This document shows, in pieces, positions 7,930 to 16,412 of a stretch of DNA of 64,000 nt; the first letter of the stretch is position 1; every line of letters starts with the position of its first letter. This DNA comes from JASGCP01 sp965263285 (GTDB lineage: Bacteria; Bacteroidota; Bacteroidia; Chitinophagales; Chitinophagaceae). The stretch is from contig CBDHHD010000016.1 of NCBI GenBank assembly GCA_965263285.1, forward strand, positions 434,001 to 498,000. Direction: 5' to 3'. Both the position numbers and the translations under genes were made by a program. Below the pieces are notes generated by a model, which was given only the letters and a program-made list of their open reading frames with translations, made no database searches and was not told where the DNA came from.

Positions 7930-10269
7930 ATGAGTCTATCTAAAAAAGAACAAGCTCTTAAATACCATGCGGAGGGAAAGCCTGGCAAATTAGAAATTAT
8001 ACCCACCAAAGATACAAAGACACAACATGACCTATCTCTTTGTTATTCGCCAGGTGTTGCAGAACCTTGCTTAGCCATTAAAGAAGATAGCGAATTGGCA
8101 TACACATATACAACAAAAGGTAATTTAGTAGCAGTGATCACCAATGGAACAGCCGTTTTAGGATTAGGCAATATTGGACCATTAGCAAGCAAACCTGTTA
8201 TGGAAGGCAAAGCAGTATTATTTAAAATATTTGCCGATATTGATGTATTTGATATAGAAATAAATGAAACCGATCCCGATAAATTTATTGCTATTGTTAA
8301 ATCATTGGAGCCTACATTTGGTGGCATTAATTTAGAAGACATTAAAGCACCTGAATGCTTTTACATTGAAGAAAATTTAAAAAAACAACTACAAATACCT
8401 GTGATGCATGACGATCAGCATGGAACAGCTATTATTACAAGTGCAGCACTCATCAATGCTTTAGAGCTTCAAAATAAAAAGATTGAAAATATTAAAATAG
8501 TTGTCATAGGAGCAGGAGCAGCAGCCATGGCTACTATTAAACTATATGTGGCATTAGGCGCAAACCCCCAACATTTTATCTTATTTGATATTCAAGGGCC
8601 TTTATATAAAGGCAGAGAAGCATTTACAGAAGATAAACACAAATTTTTAATTGATGCAAATTTATCTACACTAACGCTATCAGAAGCATTAAAAGGGGCC
8701 GACATGTTATTAGGGTTAAGCGCAGCTAATACAATTACCTCAGACATGATTAAAGAAATGGCGCCTCATCCTATTATTTTTGCTTTAGCCAATCCTAACC
8801 CTGAGATCCCTTGGGAAGATGCACATCGTGTTCGCCAAGATATTATTATGGCCACAGGACGAAGTGATTATCCAAACCAAGTAAATAATGCGCTGTGTTT
8901 CCCTTATCTCTTTAGAGGTGCATTAGATGTACGAGCTACGAGTATGAATGAAGAAATGAAATTAGCAGCCGTAAGAAGTTTAGCATCTTTATCTAAAACA
9001 ACTGTTCCTGAAATAGTAAATCTTGCTTATCATAATAGCAATTTGTCTTTTGGAAAAGAATATATTATTCCCAAACCGTTAGATCCCCGACTGATTACTA
9101 CTGTGGCACCTGCAGTAGCAAAAGCAGCTATGCAAAGTGGAGTAGCAAGAAAACATATCACCAATTGGGAAGAATATGAACTATTACTAAAAAAACGATT
9201 GGGTATTGATGACCAACTCATGCGTGCTATTAGTAATAGTGTAAAAACATCGCCTCGTCGTTTAGTATTCCCAGAAGGGGATAACGAAAAAATAATGAAA
9301 GCAGCAAGTATGTTGTATGAAGAAGGTTTAGCATATCCTATTTTACTTGGCAATATAGAAAAAATAAAGCAACTATCCAATGATTATCATATCGACCTAT
9401 TTGACATTCCTGTCCTTGATACCCATAGTGTTGCCCTAAACAAAAAACGAGAATCATTTGCTGATATGTTTTTTAAAAAAAGAGAAAGAAAAGGATATAC
9501 AAAGTACGAGTCATTGCAATTAATGGAAAACAGAAATTGCTTTGGTTGTATGATGGTAGAAAATCAAGAAGCAGATGGATTTATTAGTGGATTAACAAGA
9601 AAATACACTGATGTTATTAGACCTGTTATCAATATTATTGATATAGAAGAAGGGGTGTCTCGTATTGCTGCTATGTATATTCTATTATCTAAAAGAGGAC
9701 CTATATTTCTTGCAGACACTGCTATTAATTTTAACCCCAATGCAGAAGAATTAGCCAATATTGCTTTATTAGTAGCAAAAGAAGTAAATCAATTTAATAT
9801 TGTACCAAAAATTGCTATGCTCAGCTATAGTAATTTTGGAAGTTCCAAATCTGAGGAGGCTAAAATAGTTGCCGATGCAACACAAATTGTAAAACAAAAA
9901 AATCCTTCCCTCATTATCGATGGAGAAATACAAGGAGCACTCGCGTTTAATAAAGAATATTTAAAAGAACAATATCCGTTTAGTACACTCATTGACCAAG
10001 ATGTAAATGTGCTTATCTTTCCTAACTTATCATCAAGCAACATTGCATATCATTTATTAAAAGCAATAGGCAATATAGACGAAGTAGGCCCTATTTTATT
10101 AGGATTAAAAAAATCTATCCATGTCTTACAAGTAGGTAGCAGTGTGAGGAATATTTTTAATGTAGCACTTATAGCTGCCATAGATGCAAAACACAAATCT
10201 TCCCCTCTATCAAGTAAAGATATTGATCAATGGAAAAACCTATCCGAATCATATAGCTCTTATACTTAA
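7930..10269 (+). CDS. maeB: NADP-dependent malic enzyme with phosphotransacetylase-like domain
   Basis: MaeB converts malate to pyruvate and CO2 with NADP reduction. At 779 aa it has the full-length two-part architecture. The N-terminal malic domain has LCYSPGVAEPC and the YTTKGNLVAVITNGTAVLGL block. The NAD(P)-binding domain has VVIGAGAAAMA near residue 200 and FALANPNPEI. The phosphotransacetylase-like domain from about residue 430 starts at RLVFPEGDNEKI. In characterised MaeB proteins that last domain is regulatory rather than catalytic. It stands alone between the repeat cluster at 7.0-7.8 kb and nadK. An NADPH-producing role fits the neighbouring NAD kinase, but the two are about 125 bp apart. 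Confidence 0.93.
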   Translation: MSLSKKEQALKYHAEGKPGKLEIIPTKDTKTQHDLSLCYSPGVAEPCLAIKEDSELAYTYTTKGNLVAVITNGTAVLGLGNIGPLASKPVMEGKAVLFKIFADIDVFDIEINETDPDKFIAIVKSLEPTFGGINLEDIKAPECFYIEENLKKQLQIPVMHDDQHGTAIITSAALINALELQNKKIENIKIVVIGAGAAAMATIKLYVALGANPQHFILFDIQGPLYKGREAFTEDKHKFLIDANLSTLTLSEALKGADMLLGLSAANTITSDMIKEMAPHPIIFALANPNPEIPWEDAHRVRQDIIMATGRSDYPNQVNNALCFPYLFRGALDVRATSMNEEMKLAAVRSLASLSKTTVPEIVNLAYHNSNLSFGKEYIIPKPLDPRLITTVAPAVAKAAMQSGVARKHITNWEEYELLLKKRLGIDDQLMRAISNSVKTSPRRLVFPEGDNEKIMKAASMLYEEGLAYPILLGNIEKIKQLSNDYHIDLFDIPVLDTHSVALNKKRESFADMFFKKRERKGYTKYESLQLMENRNCFGCMMVENQEADGFISGLTRKYTDVIRPVINIIDIEEGVSRIAAMYILLSKRGPIFLADTAINFNPNAEELANIALLVAKEVNQFNIVPKIAMLSYSNFGSSKSEEAKIVADATQIVKQKNPSLIIDGEIQGALAFNKEYLKEQYPFSTLIDQDVNVLIFPNLSSSNIAYHLLKAIGNIDEVGPILLGLKKSIHVLQVGSSVRNIFNVALIAAIDAKHKSSPLSSKDIDQWKNLSESYSSYT

Positions 10270-10394
10270 ATAATAGTAATGTTTTACTCACTTCTATATG
10301 CTTTATGTTATTATATTAAAAAACAAGAAACCTACTATCATAACATTGTAGTATTTTAGCTATTATTGTTGATAATTAAATAATAAAAATTAAT

Positions 10395-11270
10395 ATGATT
10401 ATGCAAGTAGCATTATATACAAGAAAAATTGCACCCGATCAAATAGATATATTACGAGATCTTATTGAAGAATTGGAGAAGAATAAAATAGCAATTAGCT
10501 TACACAAATCCTTAGTTTCTTTATATAATGGCACTCAACTATTTTCTGTTTTTGACAATTATATAGATATTCAAAAACAACGAATTGATTATTTTATTTG
10601 TTTAGGAGGTGACGGTACCATCTTAGATAGTGTTACCTTTATACGAGATAGTAATATCCCCATACTAGGTATCAACTTAGGAAGGCTAGGATTTTTAGTA
10701 ACCATCACAAAAGAAGAAATAAAAATAGTTATTGAAGCCTTACTTCAAAACAATATCATTGTTGAAAAAAGACATTTACTTCATTTGAATTCCAATAAAG
10801 ATATTTTTAAAGATGCACCCTTTGCATTAAATGAATTTTCTCTTTTAAAGAGAGACATTTCTTCTATGATTAAAATTAATGCACATTATAATGGGGAGTT
10901 TTTAAATACCTATTGGGCTGACGGGCTTATTGTAGCTACTCCTACGGGATCTACAGGATATAATTTAAGCTGTGGAGGGCCTGTTGTTTTTCCAGAATCA
11001 AGAAGTTTTGTTATTACACCCGTATCTCCACATAACTTAAATATCAGATCTATCATTGTTCCTAGCAATAGTATTCTATCTTTTGATGTAGAAGGAAGAA
11101 GCAATGAATTTATTTGTACACTAGATGCAAGAAGTGAAATTGTAAATAAAGATATATCTTTAGCTGTTAAAGAAGAGGATTTTGAAGTATCACTCGTACG
11201 ATTAGAAGAAAATAGTTTTCTTATGTCTTTAAAAAATAAACTTACATGGGGATATGATAAAAGAAATTAA
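10395..11270 (+). CDS. nadK: NAD kinase
   Basis: NadK phosphorylates NAD to NADP. The 291-aa protein has the essential GGDGT motif at residues 71-75, NLGRLGFL shortly after, and the substrate-binding TPTGSTGYNLSCGGP block. The C-terminal LDAR segment is also typical. The gene overlaps the start of the DUF6089 gene by 17 bp, so the two are translationally linked. In many Bacteroidota nadK begins a conserved run nadK, DUF6089, uppS, bamA, ompH, ompH, murI. Here only the first two members remain together, and the last three are found on the opposite strand at 28.3-30.4 kb. Confidence 0.95.
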   Translation: MIMQVALYTRKIAPDQIDILRDLIEELEKNKIAISLHKSLVSLYNGTQLFSVFDNYIDIQKQRIDYFICLGGDGTILDSVTFIRDSNIPILGINLGRLGFLVTITKEEIKIVIEALLQNNIIVEKRHLLHLNSNKDIFKDAPFALNEFSLLKRDISSMIKINAHYNGEFLNTYWADGLIVATPTGSTGYNLSCGGPVVFPESRSFVITPVSPHNLNIRSIIVPSNSILSFDVEGRSNEFICTLDARSEIVNKDISLAVKEEDFEVSLVRLEENSFLMSLKNKLTWGYDKRN

Positions 11271-12105
11271 AATAAAAAAATACAACATATATATTGTAAT
11301 CTGCATGATGATTTTTATACAACAAAATCTATATGCACAATTAAGCTATTTTACCACACTACCTTTAGGAGAAATAGGCATAGAATCAGGTGTGGCTCAT
11401 TATTTTGGAGATTTGAATCCACTTTACCAATTTAATAAACCTGGTTTGTCTATAGGAGGATATTATCAACATACATTTAAACATTATTTTGGAATACGCG
11501 CCAATATAAATTATGCACGCGTGGGGTATTCAGATGCCTATAGCAATCAGACACAAGAAAGAGTTAGAGATCTTAGCTTTAACACAGATATATGGGAAGT
11601 CTCTATTAACAGTACTTTTAATTTTATGAAATTTATCCCTGGTGAAAAACATTACCGATTCACCCCTTACCTTGGAATAGGAGTGGGTGCATTCTATTTT
11701 AACCCTTTTGCTTATTATGATGGAAGTATTGTTTACTTGCAACCATTAGGCACAGAAGGTCAAAACCTACCAGGAGGAAAACGCTATTCTTTAGTTGCCG
11801 TTTCTATTCCTGTTACAGTAGGATTAAAATATAATATTACCCGTAAAATTAATATCTTTGCCGAAGCATCTTATCGTTTTACTACAACAGGTTATTTAGA
11901 TGATGTAAATGGAAAGTATGCAGGTGCTAATGATTTTCAACCAGGTACTTTGGCATACTATTTTCAAGACAGAAGCTATACCTATGGGACACCTATTGGC
12001 ATTGCAGGGAGACAAAGAGGGAATGGGAAAAATGACGCTTTTATGACTATACAAGCAGGCATATCTATTAACTTATTAGATTACACTTGTCCTCCTAAAC
12101 CTTAA
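11254..12105 (+). CDS. DUF6089 outer-membrane beta-barrel protein
   Basis: This 283-aa secreted protein is of the DUF6089 type that follows nadK in Bacteroidota. A signal peptide (IYIVICMMIFIQQNLYA, cleavage near YAQ) is followed by alternating hydrophobic strands rich in aromatic residues. Typical barrel segments include GEIGIESGVAHYFGDLNP, FTPYLGIGVGAFYFNPFA and the last strand AFMTIQAGISINLLDY. The function is unknown; its usual place next to uppS and bamA suggests envelope assembly. The ATG at 11254 overlaps nadK, and a later internal Met would shorten the signal peptide. A 13-bp gap separates it from the AraC gene. Confidence 0.8.
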   Translation: MIKEIKIKKYNIYIVICMMIFIQQNLYAQLSYFTTLPLGEIGIESGVAHYFGDLNPLYQFNKPGLSIGGYYQHTFKHYFGIRANINYARVGYSDAYSNQTQERVRDLSFNTDIWEVSINSTFNFMKFIPGEKHYRFTPYLGIGVGAFYFNPFAYYDGSIVYLQPLGTEGQNLPGGKRYSLVAVSIPVTVGLKYNITRKINIFAEASYRFTTTGYLDDVNGKYAGANDFQPGTLAYYFQDRSYTYGTPIGIAGRQRGNGKNDAFMTIQAGISINLLDYTCPPKP

Positions 12106-12118
12106 ACCTTTATTTTTT

Positions 12119-13078
12119 GTGAAAACGACTACAAACTTACTAGATAGCGCTGAAATAGGAAGAATAGATTCTGAATTTACTTTGCATTATCAAAAAGAAT
12201 ACACCATTCCTAAATCTATTCATTATCATATACGAAGATATCATCTACCTAATAAAAAATGGGTAGAAAATTTAGGAATGTTTATTTATGAGAAAGATAA
12301 TGCAGCTAATAAAAATTACATTCAAATTCGCTTTTGTATACCCTTTCACCAATATTGCGAACACAAAAAATGTCATATTTGCTTCCCCTTTAATCATCTA
12401 GAAATCCCTATAGCATTTGATTGTGTTGATTTATATGCGATTCATTTTTCTTCCTCTTTTTTATCTCAATTCTCTTCTCAAGTAAAAATAGAAAAGTCAA
12501 AGAATGATCAAATTTTATCATTTCAATATCCCCATCATTTTTCTATTTACTTCCCGTTAACATTAGACATTCGCAAAACATTAGGACAACTTTTAACACA
12601 TGGATATGTAGGTGCAGAAGAAAATATATTTGTCAATGCGAAGATTCATGATATATTATTACAAAGTTTATCGCACATCTCCTCTCCTCTTTTTGATATA
12701 AATACAACCTATTTTGAATGTAAATTCTTAGTCGATAGCAGAAGCAAAAAAAATATCTTTCGTGCTCGTGATATTTTATTACAAAATATTGGAAACCCCA
12801 TTTCTATTAAAAAGTTGAGTAAAATGGTAGCCATGAATGAATGCTACCTTAAAAAAGGCTTTAAAGAAGTTTTTAATACCACTATATTTGATTTTTATCA
12901 GCAACAAAGAATGGAACATGCTAAATATTTACTCTATGAAAAAGAATGGTCAGTTACAGAGGTATCTGAATATTTAGGATATTCTTCTATATCTCATTTC
13001 TCTGCTGCATTTAAAAAGCATACCGGATTAAAACCTTGCGAATTGCTATCCCAAATTGGCAAACAAACAATAGACTAA
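12119..13078 (+). CDS. AraC-family transcriptional regulator
   Basis: This 319-aa regulator has a C-terminal double helix-turn-helix domain. IRKLSKM-like helix one appears as ISIKKLSKMVAMNECYLKKG, and the second motif is WSVTEVSEYLGYSSISHFS with AFKKHTGLKP, the AraC signature. The N-terminal half is a sensor of unknown ligand with a cysteine cluster CEHKKCHIC around residues 80-90, which could bind metal or be redox active. The only sensible start is GTG at 12119. It lies 13 bp behind the DUF6089 gene, an unusual partner, and the region after it is filled by nested repeats, so this neighbourhood has probably been rearranged. Confidence 0.85.
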   Translation: MKTTTNLLDSAEIGRIDSEFTLHYQKEYTIPKSIHYHIRRYHLPNKKWVENLGMFIYEKDNAANKNYIQIRFCIPFHQYCEHKKCHICFPFNHLEIPIAFDCVDLYAIHFSSSFLSQFSSQVKIEKSKNDQILSFQYPHHFSIYFPLTLDIRKTLGQLLTHGYVGAEENIFVNAKIHDILLQSLSHISSPLFDINTTYFECKFLVDSRSKKNIFRARDILLQNIGNPISIKKLSKMVAMNECYLKKGFKEVFNTTIFDFYQQQRMEHAKYLLYEKEWSVTEVSEYLGYSSISHFSAAFKKHTGLKPCELLSQIGKQTID

Positions 13079-13102
13079 AAAAATATAACAACTTATTTAA
13101 TA

Positions 13103-13659
13103 GGCATAACTAAATTTAGTATGAGGAAAAATTTAGTTTACTAAAAGGTTACATCTTTTTTTGAGGTGCTGGGGGGAAGGGTATTTGTGTTTTTTGTAAT
13201 TACTCAGTATAGGTTTATCATTTATTTTTTATATCCTTTTCTTTCTTTTGTCTTGATACAAAAGAAAGAAACAAAGAAAAAATCAAGCCTACAGATAAAG
13301 AGCTACAAAACTACGGCTCGCTACGCTAGCGAGAATGAATGAGAGGCGGTTAGGTATGAATCGTTATGATGAGCTTATCCATAGTGATCTTTTATGTACA
13401 TACTTTATGCTCATCATAACGATTCATATATAAAAATTCCCGCCTCCACATTCTCGCTGGTCGCTTCGCTCACCTCGTTTTGTAACGCTCTTTATCTGAG
13501 GGCAGTCCTCATCAGACATTTCCTATTATTTCCATGTTTATATGTATGTAATAATCCATGCTTCCAGCACTTCAAAAAAAGATGTAGCCCATATAAAATT
13601 GTTTTTGCAAATATCCATTTTCTTTTTGCATAGTCCCTCACACTAAATTTAGTTATGCC
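13103..13659. mobile_element. Second short inverted-repeat element, with target duplication
   Basis: The ends are GGCATAACTAAATTTAGTAT at 13103 and the reverse complement of GGCATAACTAAATTTAGTGT ending at 13659. It is flanked on both sides by the identical 8-mer ATTTAATA (13095-13102 and 13660-13667), an exact target site duplication. Without the inserted copy C the element would be only about 114 bp and non-coding. Partial copies of its ends occur at 31471 and 18942. Confidence 0.85.
13147..13589 (+). mobile_element. Short ISL3-ended element, copy C (long form, 443 bp)
   Basis: The left terminus is GGTTACATC (one change from GGCTACATC) and the right terminus ends GATGTAGCC. It includes the 19-bp hairpin stems at 13356-13374 and 13409-13427. 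The copy is nested inside the GGCATAAC element and has no matching 8-mers at its own edges. A short open frame running through its right half is a by-product of the repeat and not a gene. Confidence 0.85.
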
Positions 13660-13776
13660 ATTTAATAAACAACCACAAAGATATATATATTAATATATTT
13701 GGCAACTGCTCAGATAATAAATCAATATTCATTTTTTATTTTTTATCAAGTTAGGTTAAGCATCACATAAATAATG

Positions 13777-13784
13777 TACCTTTG
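13777..13784 (+). promoter_or_regulatory. -7 promoter motif upstream of the LRR lipoprotein
   Basis: TACCTTTG matches the Bacteroidota -7 consensus. It would give a leader of about 190 nt before the gene start at 13978. The intervening sequence is AT-rich and shows no other feature. Confidence 0.35.
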
Positions 13785-13977
13785 TCCTTCAGTTAAATAA
13801 TAAATGTAAACTTTTAAGAAAAGGGTAATAATAATTATTTATTCTATTTAGGAAAAGAGAATAATTCTGTTTCTTCTGCTTTATCTAAAAAAATATTGTA
13901 TCATTAATTAAGTTGCTAAAAGTTGAATTTATTACTTGAATTTTAGGTATCTTTACTTAAGCAATATTTATACAATT

Positions 13978-14694
13978 ATGCGATTATCTTTTTTATTCTT
14001 AATATTATTTTTTTGTAGTTGTTTGAAACCATTTACTCCTCCTCCTTATGCTCCTGTTAATTCAGGAGACTCTGCCATACTTGCCAGTCTCTTTATCACT
14101 ACAGATGGTACAAAATGGCGCATCCCTTGGCCCCTTAATAGCTATGTATCAAGCTGGACCGGTGTAGCCATTACGAATACAAGAGTTACAGGTCTCGTAT
14201 TACTCAATAATAACCTACAAGGAAGCATTCCTACAAATTTATCCGGATTAGATAAACTACAAGTCTTATTGCTTAGTGGGAATGCCCTTAATGGCACTAT
14301 TCCTGCCTCATTGACTTCTGACACTTCTTTGTCATATCTTTGGCTATCAAGTAATCAACTAACGGGCAATATCCCCCAACAGATTGGTAGCCTTTCTTCA
14401 TTAATAGAGCTAAGATTAAACAATAACCAATTAACAGATACCATACCCTATTCTATTGGGAGTTTATCTAAATTACAAATATTAAATCTATATAATAATA
14501 GACTAACAGGTGTAATACCCGACACTATTCAAAATCTAACAAACTTAGTAAAAGACATCAATAGCGCTACAGGTGGCGTAAATTCCCTAGCATATAATTT
14601 ATTTGATACCATCAACACATCAGCACTTACAAAAAGCTTTCTGAGATCAAAAAATATACCCTATAGTCCTTTATTGCCCACCACCAATAATTAG
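13978..14694 (+). CDS. Leucine-rich repeat lipoprotein
   Basis: The start is the ATG at 13978, giving MRLSFLFLILFFCSC, a short signal peptide with a lipobox-like end. An upstream in-frame TTG would bury this signal. The 238-aa product then has about five LRRs of the plant-type consensus LxxLxxLxLxxNxLxGxIP, such as LSSNQLTGNIPQQIGSLSSL and LNLYNNRLTGVIPDTIQNL. It is probably anchored to a membrane and may face outward. LRRs of this kind bind proteins or glycans, but no ligand can be predicted. Such LRRs occur in both free-living and host-associated Bacteroidota, so they do not by themselves show a host association. Confidence 0.8.
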   Translation: MRLSFLFLILFFCSCLKPFTPPPYAPVNSGDSAILASLFITTDGTKWRIPWPLNSYVSSWTGVAITNTRVTGLVLLNNNLQGSIPTNLSGLDKLQVLLLSGNALNGTIPASLTSDTSLSYLWLSSNQLTGNIPQQIGSLSSLIELRLNNNQLTDTIPYSIGSLSKLQILNLYNNRLTGVIPDTIQNLTNLVKDINSATGGVNSLAYNLFDTINTSALTKSFLRSKNIPYSPLLPTTNN

Positions 14695-14721
14695 CATGTA
14701 ATATATACTGGTGTGTAACAT

Positions 14722-16386
14722 TTACTTTTCTCTCTCTATCATCTCCTCGGCTGTTTTTTGAATAGTATGAGAAGGCAATTCCCCTCCTAACATTTGTGCA
14801 AGTGCTTTTATTCTTTCTTCTTTTGATAATATTTTAATATGTGTTTGAATTGTTTTATCCTCTCTATTTTCTTCTTTATAAATAAAAAAATGCGTATCTG
14901 CTTTGGCTGCAATTTGTGGTTGATGGGTAATAACAATTATCTGCCGGTCTTTAGACATATTTTTTAATAATATACCTGCTTGTTTTGTTGCTTCTCCACT
15001 AATGCCACTGTCAATCTCATCAAATATTTGCGTAGGCAATTGCATTTGATGAGCTACTAATGATTTCATGCAAAGCATTAAGCGACTCAGTTCTCCCCCA
15101 CTAGCAATTTTTCTTATAGGCTCCATTTTACCTGTCTTATTAGGATCAAATAAAAATTCAATTTGGTCAATGCCTACATGAGAAAGCGGTATCCGAGTTA
15201 TTGAAATAGATAACATTGCATGGGGCATACCAATCAACTGTAATAAACTATTGATCTTCTTTTCTAAAACAGGTTTGTATTCTAATCGCTTTTTTGATAT
15301 TTCTGCTGCTAGTTGCTCACACTTTACCTTTAGTATGGCTGCTTCTTGTTGTAGTTGTTTTATTTTATCATCTTCATCAACAGACTGTTGCAGTTTCATG
15401 GCAATACTTTGCTGTATATGCAATAGATCATCTGTATGCTTTACTCGATGTTTTTGCAATAGCCTATTACCCTTATCTAATCTATCTGTAAGCTCAACGA
15501 TAGCAGATTCGTCTTTATCAAATTGTTCAATAAAATGTGGCAGTTCTTGATATATGTCTTGCATTTCTACATGAACCGATTCTATTCGTTTATAAAGTGT
15601 TTGCAACATATTATGAAACGCATTAAATTTAGATAACGATTGCATCATCTTTTTTAAACAAGGCAATATGGCTTCATTCCCTTCACCTAAAGATGCTTGT
15701 ACATATATTAACTGATCTTGTATATCATGCGATTGCTGTAACAACATTATCTTTTGTTCTATTACTTCTAATTCATTGGGTTGTAATGCCAGTGCCATTA
15801 ACTCCTCTAAAATAAATTGCTGATAATCTTTTTCTTGGTTATTCTTTTCTTGTAATGCTATCAAGGTTTCACAAGTAGTATGTATCTTTTGATAGGTATC
15901 ATAAAGCGATTGAAAAGAGGAAAGTAACTGACCTATATGTGCAGATATATCAAACATTTCTTGTTGATAAGACGACTCTTGTAAATCTAATACATCAAAT
16001 TGCTGATGTAGGTCAAATAAGAATGGAGATAATCTCTTTAACTGTTGTATAGAACAAGGCGTATCATTAATAAATGTTCTAGACTTTCCTTGTTGCGATA
16101 CCTCTCTTCTAATCAATAAGATGTCTGTATAATCAAACTCTTGAGACAGCAAATACGCTACAATATCTGCACGCTTATGTACTATAAAACTAGCTTCAAT
16201 AATTATTTTATCTTTTATGGTATTTGACTTTATATCCATTCTATTCCCCATCACTGCATGCAATGCGCCTATAATGATACTTTTACCTGCTCCTGTTTCT
16301 CCCGTTAAAACATTAAATCCATTTGTAAAATCTAACGAAAGCTCTTTTATAATAGCATAATTTTTAATATATAATTTTTGTAACAT
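14722..16386 (-). CDS. recN: DNA repair protein RecN
   Basis: RecN is an SMC-like ATPase that acts at double-strand breaks in recombinational repair. The canonical N-terminus MLQKLYIKNYAIIKELSLDF starts at 16386. A start 21 bp further upstream is possible but less typical. Walker A is LTGETGAGKS and the ABC signature is ASGGELSRLMLCMKSL. Walker B with D-loop reads PTQIFDEIDSGISG, and the switch region is VITHQPQIAAKADTHF. The middle is a long coiled coil rich in Q, E and L. The 554-aa length is normal. It lies 26 bp from the end of the PorE-like gene on the same strand and may be its operon partner. Confidence 0.95.
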   Translation of the reverse strand: MLQKLYIKNYAIIKELSLDFTNGFNVLTGETGAGKSIIIGALHAVMGNRMDIKSNTIKDKIIIEASFIVHKRADIVAYLLSQEFDYTDILLIRREVSQQGKSRTFINDTPCSIQQLKRLSPFLFDLHQQFDVLDLQESSYQQEMFDISAHIGQLLSSFQSLYDTYQKIHTTCETLIALQEKNNQEKDYQQFILEELMALALQPNELEVIEQKIMLLQQSHDIQDQLIYVQASLGEGNEAILPCLKKMMQSLSKFNAFHNMLQTLYKRIESVHVEMQDIYQELPHFIEQFDKDESAIVELTDRLDKGNRLLQKHRVKHTDDLLHIQQSIAMKLQQSVDEDDKIKQLQQEAAILKVKCEQLAAEISKKRLEYKPVLEKKINSLLQLIGMPHAMLSISITRIPLSHVGIDQIEFLFDPNKTGKMEPIRKIASGGELSRLMLCMKSLVAHQMQLPTQIFDEIDSGISGEATKQAGILLKNMSKDRQIIVITHQPQIAAKADTHFFIYKEENREDKTIQTHIKILSKEERIKALAQMLGGELPSHTIQKTAEEMIEREK

Positions 16387-16412
16387 AAACAGCAATTTAA
16401 TATACAAACATA

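Noticed and set aside
13394..13633. Short open reading frame of 79 codons
   Set aside because: It runs through the right half of repeat copy C. Similar frames recur in other copies (for example 36168-36392), so it is a by-product of the repeat and has no gene-like features.
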